Assembly (NCBI GenBank): GCA_042854365.1
Contig: AP031437.1
Coordinates: forward strand, 124,001 to 188,000
Direction: 5' to 3'
Origin: Anaeromassilibacillus sp001305115
Lineage (GTDB): Bacteria; Bacillota; Clostridia; Oscillospirales; Acutalibacteraceae
DNA length: 64,000 bases
Shown: in pieces, positions 21,201-28,397 of the stretch
How positions within the stretch are numbered: the first letter of the stretch is position 1
How the letters are laid out: the number at the start of each line of letters is the position of its first letter
The notes under the pieces: model-generated
Database searches by the model: none
What the model was told of the DNA's origin: nothing
The model's input: only the letters and a program-made list of their open reading frames with translations
Made by a program: the position numbers and the translations under genes

Positions 21201-21811
21201 CCCTGCGCAAGAAGGCGGACAAGACGGAACTGGAAGAGTTGCTGAAGGAAATCAATGCGCTCGATCCGTCGGAATATACAGCGGCAAGCTATGCAGCAGT
21301 AGCAGAGGTCAAAGAGGTTTTGAACGCGTTGATGGCGGATGACAGCCTGGACGCGGAGGAAGGCCAGAAGAAGATCGATGCAGCTGTGGCGCAGGCACGC
21401 GAGGCACAGAACAACCTGGTGAAGGTTGATACCAATAAGCCGTCCAAGGGCAGCAGTTCTGGCAGTTCTTCTGCAAACGCGAGCAACGCCTATGGGGCCA
21501 GCGGTGTGGTATCCGCAGGTCAGAATGTAGCGGCAGTTGGCGCCTATGTCCGCAGCGATACGACGGTGAACTTTACCCTGAAACGCGGGCAGGCCTATTG
21601 CTTCAAGATGACAGTGGTAAATGGAAACAACCAGACGCCGAGTTTTACAGTAGGCAACGGCAGCGTTCTCAAGACGCAGTTTGTGGCGAAGGTTGGAAAC
21701 GATTACTACTACAGAGTCTATGCAACCGGCACCCCGGGCCAGAGCACGGGCGTTTACACGACCCTGCCGGGGCAGAACGCAGTGAAACACTGCACAGTGG
21801 CCATTGGTTAA
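15242..21811 (+). CDS. Giant secreted protein with six-hairpin catalytic fold
   Basis: This 2189-residue secreted protein is likely a polysaccharide-active glycosidase or lyase. The ATG follows AGGAGGAGAA. After the signal peptide come three homologous ~180-residue repeats (~57-230, 238-420, 436-618), each with a Y(L/V)(R/N)(V/I)Y-G-WA/S motif and ending NMSIQAI or NMSISAI. Then follow a mutarotase-like beta domain (~630-840), an Ig-like domain (~850-930), and an alpha/alpha toroid (~950-1390) with SWYGLYSAYIAKRYFP, TDLPTSWQSR and SPHGWSAWNIYALFNLYELTGD. Downstream are a cadherin-like b1 domain (~1434-1534), F5/8C (~1537-1690), a beta module, FIVAR repeats (~1790-2063) and the shared C-terminal module (~2070-2189). 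I cannot place the catalytic domain in a numbered family. There is no LPXTG. Confidence 0.85.
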   Translation: MFKVKRRATALLLAALMATSGPGVVGLAADFSANGSAKDSAVWQVGDTQVKGFLRGAPAEANLEEEGPLGWIHFSDKTLENCPQKSEDNGITDIELSGTMAQIAGDTATNFRYEGAPDSNTKGQVINGAGGKVTFHVPASTEPRYLRVYMGSWASEITLRVAVNGEEQYSRTFGKRETTSGAECFLSSIMYQTASEEDVVTVTAEVTATYDAAYSNMSIQAIALTDEAFPEEESLVSGEVQDAPESANLTKEGGIDWVQLDNTDFGAFNRKDTEDPAIGGPTLIGKQDYVAQNTKTNFVFLDGVSPVQSIEDNNHKGLVFTGEGNGLEFTLPASKEERYVNIYTGAWAADITAEVLVNGDTAYIETFGSTDTTSGTPAVYRVLRLSYSCVDEGDEVSVKLHVSKAYDSQWGNMSISAITLNDSQVVDTGVVAAGKVSSAPVAADLTNEGNVDWAYFNDTDFSSYNHKNVAESQITDVTPVGTQQGSPVIQDAKTSYIYSDGVDPETETDGHNGFVFVKEGSGVTFRVPGGPEMKYLNVYTGEWASDITLELVVNGEVEFSETYGNSVTTSGTPAVCNVARLQYYTPNADDEVEVRALISHGYDQNWGNMSIQAITLSDTAPVSLDEKITTPEWEIDHTGGQIQSMKTMIGGEMYTIPMRTDSRGGFIWNYNGRQIAMTSGDTADDGTITYTGRYRNANEDLTFTLRYAVDEQKQLVVTASVTNNKDTEQAVDKLSLNLGFNTYLESYPQYNDQLFPTLLRCEKTHLWGYLSTPSGRLMTIATDAPVASYTLDYEWGAHRIYTASLDVLQSGELPERHPQDADHIGANETKTWNIYLKPVEDLNAIEDVKPTISNYTEIPTIDADRYTMAENEVSQVTVYSQSPLKNGVVTLVDEDGTETTLAVTDNGDHTYSCTFEAEGREEGVYKLWAENEAGYKAEGMFTIRMPWSWYTKQARKAAVEAPQKATSHTESWYGLYSAYIAKRYFPDEELDMAIDEKFEEIYPLMYDVTTDLPTSWQSRIQNHSGMLGVFVDKYESSGNMSDLESAVHLADFLLTTQKENGGYYNGSTDYTSVIYPAKSIMELIYVEKDLMNDADLTEEERAVWAERYDRHFASVTRAMDNLVRLDGHFETEGQQTFEDGANSCSATQLSEFALMFPEGSAEREKYTNAALKIMNYHTSHQQSIVPDSRMNGGTLRFWEAQYDVEMQLTGDSPNMMNSPHGWSAWNIYALFNLYELTGDQQYLERGMNAMGSCAQLMGFDGTLRWAFIADPYRNTGLWVKDEEASHDDVIVGKHVNTVIGEEYVDMISYWWRAPKNTWVPGYTAMGGAVTQGAACDNDVHEVFKALGEVALTKAYVFQKDDGTFETYNCSIENTDRGLIVTPSEEVVSNVSVQVQEDTDVTVKFYDGDQSATISAGLPVWISTEENVADFEDGDKDSSLRNLTVSKGELSPSFQADVQDYTVDIGAEAGTVEITPVANSEHAVVYVNGTRVLPGESYTVTMDSAMQEKTIPIVVKSQYQATKTTYTLTVSTMGDYENVARKAVNVTATRIQGPATDPMSLIDGDHGLDGSTTTHITVAPDGTPDNFITLSWAEPQSFEKILVWTFYGAKQGPTKWDYQISKDNGKTWETVAENVTAEWKYSDKTHESYTVAFDEPLTGVTDLRMVLKEGLHEWGNTCITEIEAFGKKDIQPEEQNLTVGYNNKDVTLKVDGEPQKIADLTGEFTLEDVAEGTSVELTFEPRVEGRNFRSVAVNGQEELISGDSYTYTVEMTGEGVDLDFVFEVTDKRILEQTYQYAKPYVDDGTVDSLVTEAREAFLEAYNAAEAVLNNTAATQTEIDKAWSDLLNVLHYLNFQPGDKSALEELYNILSALVEDDFTSSSWALFEKAMEQAKEVVEDPEPLEGDITRAYEDLTAASKQLIRASDVSNLNTAIEKAEKIKTDIEAGKYLPDGQEAFLEALEAAKKLDKDSPQAEVDQAAKDLLQAMSALRKKADKTELEELLKEINALDPSEYTAASYAAVAEVKEVLNALMADDSLDAEEGQKKIDAAVAQAREAQNNLVKVDTNKPSKGSSSGSSSANASNAYGASGVVSAGQNVAAVGAYVRSDTTVNFTLKRGQAYCFKMTVVNGNNQTPSFTVGNGSVLKTQFVAKVGNDYYYRVYATGTPGQSTGVYTTLPGQNAVKHCTVAIG

Positions 21812-22310
21812 ATACTGGACACTTGTAAGGAACATAAGTCATCCGATCAAGTAACAGTTGATCAGAGAGCCTGCGCAGGAAACACTGTAGGTACGAAAAA
21901 CGCGCTGTGCGTCCATCGGTTTGAAGCACGAGTACCGGCATAATGCCGCCGGGCAATGCTCCAGTAAAGCATTGTGCAGTGACGATTGTGTAATCATGGA
22001 CTGGACGCCGGAATAAGAGGGAAGGTTTCTTCCTGATAAACAAAGGACCTAATCCTGGGGATTCCCAGGATTAGGTCCTTCTATGTTTTATCCATCCATT
22101 TTGTGTATGTGGTAGGTTTGTGATGTCTGCCTCTATGAAGATTTCTGCTTGTTCTTGTAGGGCTTCCCCTGTGGAACGGAAAGCAAACTCTTTGCAGTCT
22201 GCTTTCGTAGGGACGCGAAAGGCGCTGTGCGTCACCGTGCTAGAATACAGGCGTCTACATGACGCTGCCGGGCCAGAAAGTGGTGAAACACTGTACAGTA
22301 ACGGTAGCAT
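21812..22310 (+). repeat. Degenerate copies of the gene's 3' end
   Basis: A decayed copy of the last codons, with its own stop, lies near 21950-21990 (AAGCATTGTGCAGTGACGATT). Another lies at about 22240-22310 (CCGGGCCAGAAAGTGGTGAAAC). They are separated by a terminator hairpin. The flanking block down to the structured RNA matches the block around 7880-7980 behind the GH3 gene. Confidence 0.75.
22042..22081 (+). terminator. Strong hairpin terminator
   Basis: AAGGACCTAATCCTGGG pairs perfectly with CCCAGGATTAGGTCCTT (17 bp) around GATT, followed by CTATGTTTT. It lies about 230 bp after the giant gene's stop and is probably its terminator. Confidence 0.85.
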
Positions 22311-22327
22311 AAGGCCTCTGAAAAAAG

Positions 22328-22520
22328 AATATGGAATATCTCTGACGGATAGCTTTTCTACATGCAAATATAAACGTATATCCTAATCGCATGTAGATGA
22401 TTTGCCCCTATAGGAGCGAACCCATAGGAAAGCTAAAGCAGAGATATTCCACCCATATGACCCAGTAGGGGAGTTCGCAAACGAGAATGCGAATAACTCC
22501 TACTGGGTCAAACTTTTTAC
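22328..22520 (+). ncRNA. Candidate structured RNA, copy B
   Basis: This is the second copy of the element at 7981-8172. GGAATATCTC (22333-22342) pairs perfectly with GAGATATTCC (22441-22450). The inner stems TAGCTTT/AAAGCTA and CTACATGC/GCATGTAG are unchanged. The terminator-like hairpin reads TGACCCAGTAGG/CCTACTGGGTCA and is followed by AACTTTTT. Differences from copy A fall mostly in loops or are compensated. Its flanks are also homologous to those of copy A for about 100 bp each side. Confidence 0.6.
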
Positions 22521-22559
22521 AAGCATAGGAATGCATCGTATGATGACGATTCATGTAGT

Positions 22560-23625
22560 AGCGGTTGGAAGAACGTGGGGAACCTCTTGGAGATGGTATA
22601 AAGTTTGTTCCCACCGTAGAAATCCGGTAATAATCGATAAATACCGGAATCATATTGTACAAAGAGTGAAAGTAGCTCGTATCCGATCAGGGCCTGGCAG
22701 TCAATGGCAGGGAACTTCCTTAGACATCAGCTATTCGATTTTAAGTAACCGCTGCTGGAAGAAAGACCGTGTAGGAAACACCGTAGGAGTGAAAGATGCT
22801 GTGTGTCTACTGGGTTAGAACATGGGCGTTTACACGATGCTGTCGGGGCAAAATGCGGTGAAACACTGACGGTGACCATTGGTTAAATGTCGGATACTTG
22901 CGAGAAACATAAGCCATTCGATCAAGCAACCGCTGCTGGAAAAGAACCAGTTTAGGAAACGCCGAAGGCGCGAAAGGCACTTTGCGTCCACCGGGCCAGA
23001 GCACAGGTGTCTATACGGCACTGCCTGGTCAGAATGGGGCGAAACACTGCACGGTGACCATTGGTTGAATATCGGACACTAGCGAAGGGTATAAGCCATG
23101 TGATCAAGGAATCACGGATGGAAGAGAGCCAGCGTAGGAAACACCGAAGGCGCGAAAGACGTTATATGTCCCAAATGGATAGGAAAACATTGAAATCGTG
23201 TTACGGAAAGAATGAAGGTAGCTCGCATTCGATCAGGTGTCTTGTACCCGATAACAGGGAATTTTCGTAGGAGGTACTTAAGATGTAAAAGATACAATGT
23301 GTTTGCCTATGATAGGAGAACATCGAAATCATTTGTGGAAGGAGCAAAAACAGCTGGTATCCAATCGAGTATCCGGTAACCGATAACAGGAAACTTACGT
23401 AGGGAATACCATAAGCACGAAAGATACTGTGCGTCCACCGGGCCAGAGCACAGGTGTCTATACGGCACTGCCTGGTCAGAATGGGGTGAAACACTGCACG
23501 GTGACTATTGATTGAATATCGGACACTAGTGAAGGGTATAAGCCATGTGATCAAGGAATCACGGATGAAAGAGAGCCAGCATAGGAAACACCGAAGGCAC
23601 AAAAAACGCTGTGCGCCCGACAAAT
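22560..23625. repeat. Mosaic array of ~130-bp and ~182-bp units
   Basis: Three more copies of the C-terminal coding end stop at about 22886 (frame broken by a missing base), 23068 and 23514. The last two keep PGQSTGVYTALPGQNG and the terminal TVTIG or TVTID before the stop. Between them lie units with GATAGGAAAACATTG and AACAGGGAATTTTCGTAGG, as behind the GH3 gene. Shared spacer cores show short dyads such as GCCGAAGGCGCGAAAGGC. No start codon or ribosome binding site serves any copy. Confidence 0.78.
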
Positions 23626-23689
23626 GCCTTGTTGGTGGTAATCATATGAATGGATGAGAACAGAATAAAAAATACCTCTTTCGCAAAAT

Positions 23690-23726
23690 AAAGGTCCCCA
23701 CCCGGATAATTCCGAGTGGGGACCTT
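23690..23726 (-). terminator. Hairpin closing the repeat array
   Basis: AAGGTCCCCAC pairs with GTGGGGACCTT around a CCGG/CCGA inner loop. The A-rich 5' flank would act as a T-tract only on the minus strand. The direction of use is uncertain. Confidence 0.5.
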
Positions 23727-23739
23727 GCCCTTACAAGTT

Positions 23740-24182
23740 TTTGTAAAAATAGCCGCCAGAGATTCTATTAAGAGGTCTTTTAAAATGTGGTATGCTGAGT
23801 GGCATAGGAATAAGCCTCATAGAATAATAGAAAAAAGAACCGTATATTCAACCGGTTTATAAAAAGTTTGTTCATAAGGAAATACATACCGGTAGCTGCC
23901 ATACAAAGATTTTTCATGTGGTATTTAACATAATATTGATTGATTTGAGTGGTTGCCGATATGTTTTGAAGGTCTAATACAATGGATAGGCCCATATAAT
24001 TTTAAAGATACACGAATTACATAAAGTGTACAAAACATAATAAAAAATAATCAATTTATATGATTTTATAAGAAAAATTCTCATATATCGACAAAATATT
24101 AATTAAAATTTTCTTTTAATATATATATATATATAAATTGTAATATATCAATAAAAAATAAATATTCATTAGATTTTAAATA
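23740..24182. other. Very AT-rich intergenic region
   Basis: The stretch is dominated by A/T, with a run of alternating AT at about 24120-24135. A 71-codon minus frame lacks a ribosome binding site and a known domain. It is probably an upstream promoter-activating or bent region for the surface protein cluster. Confidence 0.4.
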
Positions 24183-24210
24183 TTGATTTTTTATATTTTT
24201 ATGATATACT
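24183..24210 (+). promoter_or_regulatory. Promoter of the first SipW-type gene
   Basis: TTGATT (24183-24188) and TATACT (24205-24210) have a 16-bp spacer. A small hairpin, TGCAAGG paired with CCTTGCA (about 24224-24245), lies at the start of the 5' UTR. Confidence 0.55.
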
Positions 24211-24282
24211 AAAATCAAATCGCTGCAAGGGGGAGGAGCCTTGCATCAAAAATGCTTTTCAAAAAGAAAAGGAGGATATGTT

Positions 24283-25650
24283 ATGCAAAAGACAAAAAAG
24301 AGTAGAGTCGTTTTGTCAGGAGTATCTGTATTAGTGGTATTAAGTTTATTAGCCGGAATGACGATGGCCTGGTTCACAGATACGGAAAAGGTCAGTGGGG
24401 ATTTCGCTGCCGGCGTGCTGGACATCAGTGTAAAGCCAGGAGAGACAGGCGTGCAGGACCTTACATTTGAGAATTTACGCCCGATGCAGTTTGAAAATTT
24501 TGAAAAGGAACTGGCGGGCAATGGCAGCGGAAAATGGACCAACGATGTTACACAATGGAATACAACGGGCTTACATGAAAGCGATTATAATCCTATTCCA
24601 GCCTATTTTAAGCCGGTAGTTATTAAAAATGAGGGTACGTTGCCCACAAAAGTACAAATTTCTCTGAAAATGGTCGATGGCAACGACCAAGAACCTGTTT
24701 TGACTGAGGATGGTGTTACGATCACGCAGGGCAAGACGGAGAATTGTAAAAATGGCTTACAGGATGTTCTGAAAGTATTTGTTTATCTTAATAAAAATGG
24801 TATAAATAGTGGTAAGTGGAATCAAGTGAAGGATATTAACCTGAACACCGAATATGATGCAGACATCGCTGGAACTGCAGACGAAAGCCAGGATACATAT
24901 ATGACGGTGATGATCCCAGCAGGTGAGAGTGTGCGCTATATGGTCGCGGGCTATCTGCCGGAAACAGTTGGAAACCTGTATCAGGGGAAACATTTCCATG
25001 CAAAATTGGTCTTGAATGCCTATCAGATGGATGTGACCGATGTCAGTGATCCCGATGACGCGGAAATCGATTCCCTAGACCGAGACGATCTACAAAAGTT
25101 ATACGATAAGATGGAACCCCTGGAGCAGGCTGGAGGAGAAAATTTCCTTCCCGATGCATGGGAAAAGTTTGAGGATGCTTTCAATAAGGCGGAATCTGTT
25201 TTAAAGGATGAGGACGCCACCGAGGATGAGATTCTGGATGCTTTTTATGGTTTGATGGACAACGCCCTCAATTTGGCAAATTCGGTTGCCTCTCCAACGG
25301 ACATTCTGGATGCGGTGATCGCAAAAGCCGAAGCAGTCAATAGAGACATTGAAGCAGGTTTGTACCAAGAGACCGGTGTAGAAGCGTTCAAACAGGCTCT
25401 TGCCGAGGCGAAGGCGCTTGACAAGTATGCGCCCCAGGCGCAAATTCAAGCAGCCGCATTGAAGCTGAATGAAGCCATGGCAAACCTGCGGCTGAAGTCT
25501 GTGTCGAATGCGATTATGGCACCGTCGGCAACCGACAACGATGCGGTGGATGTAGAAATCGCTCTGTTCTTGACGCAGTATGTCGTCGAGAGAGACCATT
25601 TGGATACAATGGAAACACTCGAAGTGTTCTACAGCTTCCTGGGTGAGTAA
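24283..25650 (+). CDS. SipW-type signal peptide protein with FIVAR-like repeats
   Basis: This 455-residue secreted protein is of the TasA/camelysin type. The signal peptide contains VVLSLLAGMTMAWFTDTEK, the hallmark processed by SipW-like peptidases, with cleavage expected after MTMA. The next ~240 residues form the TasA-like beta domain (AGVLDISVKPGE; ENLRPMQFENF; PVVIKNEGTLPTKV). Residues ~262-405 are two FIVAR-like helical repeats also seen in the giant enzymes. GGAGG precedes the ATG at 24283; an upstream TTG start has no site. TasA relatives form matrix fibres, so a surface or fibre role is likely. No sortase motif is present. Confidence 0.85.
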   Translation: MQKTKKSRVVLSGVSVLVVLSLLAGMTMAWFTDTEKVSGDFAAGVLDISVKPGETGVQDLTFENLRPMQFENFEKELAGNGSGKWTNDVTQWNTTGLHESDYNPIPAYFKPVVIKNEGTLPTKVQISLKMVDGNDQEPVLTEDGVTITQGKTENCKNGLQDVLKVFVYLNKNGINSGKWNQVKDINLNTEYDADIAGTADESQDTYMTVMIPAGESVRYMVAGYLPETVGNLYQGKHFHAKLVLNAYQMDVTDVSDPDDAEIDSLDRDDLQKLYDKMEPLEQAGGENFLPDAWEKFEDAFNKAESVLKDEDATEDEILDAFYGLMDNALNLANSVASPTDILDAVIAKAEAVNRDIEAGLYQETGVEAFKQALAEAKALDKYAPQAQIQAAALKLNEAMANLRLKSVSNAIMAPSATDNDAVDVEIALFLTQYVVERDHLDTMETLEVFYSFLGE

Positions 25651-25683
25651 AGAAACTACACGATCGGTTTGAAATGCAATAAC

Positions 25684-25718
25684 AAAGGGGCCCCGGATTT
25701 TTCCGGGGCCCCTTTTGT
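25684..25718 (+). terminator. Strong rho-independent terminator
   Basis: AAAGGGGCCCCGG pairs perfectly with CCGGGGCCCCTTT around ATTTTT and ends TTTTGTG. It ends the first SipW-type gene as a separate transcription unit. Confidence 0.93.
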
Positions 25719-25876
25719 GCGCTTTGGCGCGGCTCCGGTGAGATAGACGCCGACGCCTTTGGCGGGAAGTTGGGACGGAAACAGGAAAGTAATATACGGA
25801 TATTTCAACGATTTTTAGTTGAAATGAACAAAATTAAAACCAATTTTTACCGAAAATATTCATGGCGATTTTGTTA

Positions 25877-25921
25877 GTTTATTCTTTCAAAGAATAAACC
25901 GGGGGGGTAGAATATTATACT
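25877..25921 (+). promoter_or_regulatory. Promoter with 23-bp palindromic operator
   Basis: GTTTATTCTTT-C-AAAGAATAAAC (25877-25899) is a perfect palindrome. A TATACT -10 element follows at 25916-25921, so the palindrome covers the -35 position, a typical place for an operator. The rest of 25719-26018 is AT-rich with no gene. Confidence 0.5.
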
Positions 25922-26018
25922 ATCTATAAGTAAAAATTTCCTATTTACATTCTCGTGTCGCTGTGGGTTGGTGTGAGTGGCCCAAAAGGGGATGTAAAAA
26001 AGAAATGGAGGAAAAACA

Positions 26019-27791
26019 ATGAAAGCAAAAAAGAGTAGAGTCGTTCTGTCAAGCGTATCCGTACTGTTGGTACTGAGCTTGTTGGCAGGCATGACCATGG
26101 CCTGGTTTACGGATACGGAAAAGGTGAACGCGAATTTCACTGCGGGCGTGTTGGACATCAGCGTGAAGCCGGGTGAAACAGACGTAACGGATCTCACGTT
26201 CGAGAATCTGCGCCCGATGTTGTACGACAACTTCTACAAGGAGTTGGAACCCAATGGCAACGAAAAATGGGTCAACGATGTGACCCAGGATAAGACAACG
26301 GACCTGGAGGACACGGATTATGCGCCGGTGCCGGCATACTTTAAGCCGGTGACCATCACCAATGAAGGTACACTGCCTACAAAGGTAAAGCTTTCTTTGG
26401 AAATTGCACAGGATTATGCCTGCAAAGAGGGCGAAAAACAATTCGTCGCAGAGGATCTGGCCAACGGCACAATGACTGCCTCCCAGCCGGACAGCCCGAT
26501 TTGTGAAAACAAGCTGGAAAAGGTTCTGAAGGTATTTGTCTATAAGCAGGTGGGCGAAACTTGGACAAAGGTTGAGGACGTCAACCTGAACACAGCGTAC
26601 GACGAGGCTAAAGCAAATCCGGATGAAGCAGCGTCGGGCAACACAGCGAAAGAGACGAACAATACATACATGACGACGATGCTTCCGGCCCAGGGCACAG
26701 CGACCTATGTGATCGCAGGTTATCTGCCGGAGACAGTAGATAACGCCTACCAGGGCAAGCACTATCACAGCAAGCTGGTGCTCAATGCCTATCAGATGGA
26801 TGACACCGATGCCGGCGTTCCCGATGAGGGCGGGTCAAGTTCGACCGACCCCGAGGAGGCTGTGGCCATCAACTCGGAAGAGGACTTGAAAAAGATCGGC
26901 CAGAATATGGACGGCGATTTCGTATTGAATGACGATATTACGCTTACTTCGGATTGGACGCCTCTGGGTATGGACGGGGATTCGACAAAACCCTTTACGG
27001 GAACCTTCGATGGCCAGGGCCATACGATTTCTGGTTTGAATGTGTCTAAGAGCGATAAAATTTCAGTCGGCCTGTTTGCCGTCAATAGCGGGACGATTCA
27101 AGATGTCAACATTGTGGCAGAGGAAATTTTAGGGAGTTCCTCTGTTGGAGCCGTTGCTGGTTCCAATGAAGCAGCAGGCACCCTTTTGAATGTCCATGTC
27201 ACCGCTGAGGGCGTTCGCGGGCAGTCGAATGTAGGCGGACTGGTGGGAACAAACAGAGGAAACGTCTCCCGCTGCAGCGCTGATACAACGGTAACGGTCA
27301 CCGCTACCCAAGGCGTCGGCGGTTTTGCAGGCGACAATTCGGGGGTTATTGAGGAATCTTGGGCTGTTACGGGAATCAATGTCGATCAGCAGCAGAGTAC
27401 GAATCTGGATGTAGGCGGTTTTGTAGGTTCTAACCAAAACAGTGGTACCATCCGCAACTGCTATGTGATTGCACGCGATACGATTGCCGGACTATTCAAT
27501 GTTGGCGGCTTTGCAAGCCTCAACCAGTATGGCTCGACCATTGAGAACTGCTATGCGGTCACGACCGACAAAATTCAGTGCTCTGACACAGTTTCGGCCG
27601 GCGTTGCAGTGAATGAGAATGGAACCATAAAGAATTGTTATGCGGTTTCTACCGCTGCGGTAGGTAGCGGAGAGTTCCAGAAGGTCGAGGAGAGCGCGCT
27701 GAAGGGGACGCTCCCGCAGGGCTTTGACGCATCGGTTTGGACGGCCGCGGAAGGGGAATATCCGCAGCTGGCCAATAATCCGCAGGCGTAA
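26019..27791 (+). CDS. SipW-type surface protein with GLUG repeats
   Basis: This 590-residue protein has the same signal region (VLSLLAGMTMAWFTDTEK) and TasA-like domain (~30-270) as its neighbours, ending near VLNAYQMDDTDAG and a GGSSSTDPEE linker. Residues ~285-590 carry repeats of the GLUG type: VGAVAGSNEAAGT, VGGLVGTNRGNVSRC, VGGFAGDNSGVIEES, VGGFVGSNQNSGTIRNCYV. GLUG repeats are known from bacterial surface adhesins and IgA-peptidase-like proteins and fold as beta-solenoids. TGGAGG precedes the ATG. There is no LPXTG, and a function in adhesion is inference. Confidence 0.86.
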   Translation: MKAKKSRVVLSSVSVLLVLSLLAGMTMAWFTDTEKVNANFTAGVLDISVKPGETDVTDLTFENLRPMLYDNFYKELEPNGNEKWVNDVTQDKTTDLEDTDYAPVPAYFKPVTITNEGTLPTKVKLSLEIAQDYACKEGEKQFVAEDLANGTMTASQPDSPICENKLEKVLKVFVYKQVGETWTKVEDVNLNTAYDEAKANPDEAASGNTAKETNNTYMTTMLPAQGTATYVIAGYLPETVDNAYQGKHYHSKLVLNAYQMDDTDAGVPDEGGSSSTDPEEAVAINSEEDLKKIGQNMDGDFVLNDDITLTSDWTPLGMDGDSTKPFTGTFDGQGHTISGLNVSKSDKISVGLFAVNSGTIQDVNIVAEEILGSSSVGAVAGSNEAAGTLLNVHVTAEGVRGQSNVGGLVGTNRGNVSRCSADTTVTVTATQGVGGFAGDNSGVIEESWAVTGINVDQQQSTNLDVGGFVGSNQNSGTIRNCYVIARDTIAGLFNVGGFASLNQYGSTIENCYAVTTDKIQCSDTVSAGVAVNENGTIKNCYAVSTAAVGSGEFQKVEESALKGTLPQGFDASVWTAAEGEYPQLANNPQA

Positions 27792-27897
27792 AGGTTTGCA
27801 TTTTTTCGGTTCATCTCATGGCTTTTTCGGAATAACTTCTGAGGGCTGTACAAAATTGCAAATAGGATCGCGCGGGGTGTGAACCGTTCAGCGATCA

Positions 27898-28036
27898 AAA
27901 AGAGGATGTCTCAAAACGATGGATTTTTTGATTCATGGGAGGGGCGTCCTCTTTCTGTTTCAAAAAAGATCTGAGTTTCTAAAAAGCGAGGGTATCCGGA
28001 AGTCTTTTATGGCTTTTGGGATACCCTCGTTTTGTG
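27898..28036 (+). repeat. Dispersed ~138-bp intergenic repeat, copy 1
   Basis: Two hairpins lie in series: AGAGGATGTCTC pairs loosely with GAGGGGCGTCCTCT, and GCGAGGGTATCC pairs with GGATACCCTCG, which runs into TTTTGTG and works as a terminator for the preceding gene. The whole block matches 57021-57162 in inverted orientation. The remaining sequence to 28298 is AT-rich with no gene. Confidence 0.7.
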
Positions 28037-28298
28037 TATAAGGGGATACAGCAACCTCTAAGAATGATTGCAGAAAATTACGGTTCGTTTAACTTTTCAA
28101 AAATCAGCCAGTTAGCCAGACGATGGGGATGCGTTCGATCAGAAAGCGTAACGGACAAATGATAATCTTTTATAGGATGAGCCTCTAAAAATAGGAATGG
28201 ACATATAAAATTTATAAAAAATATCTGGTTACTAATAAAAACCGTATAAAATAGTAAATTTATTTTTTCTATTATTAGATGGAGAGAAGAAAAAATGG

Positions 28299-28339
28299 TA
28301 TAATGAATCCATAAAGAATGAAAAAATCATTCTTTATGG
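28299..28339 (+). promoter_or_regulatory. -10 element followed by start-site hairpin
   Basis: TATAAT (28299-28304) is followed after four bases by a 13-bp perfect stem, CCATAAAGAATGA with TCATTCTTTATGG, loop AAAAA. The predicted transcript would begin inside or at this hairpin. The paralogous gene at 31389 has the same arrangement with different stem bases. Confidence 0.5.
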
Positions 28340-28397
28340 ATCGTGGGCCAATGGAGGCCTAATGGAGGATATACGAAAAAGAAACGGAGGAAAAGCA

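Noticed and set aside
19481..21835. 784-codon open frame on the minus strand opposite the second giant gene
   Set aside because: The length results from the codon bias of the plus-strand FIVAR and C-terminal regions. Its translation is rich in Arg, Cys and His without any domain, and it runs antisense to clear domains.
23780..23995. 71-codon minus frame in the AT-rich region before the SipW cluster
   Set aside because: It has low-complexity composition, no ribosome binding site and no domain match.
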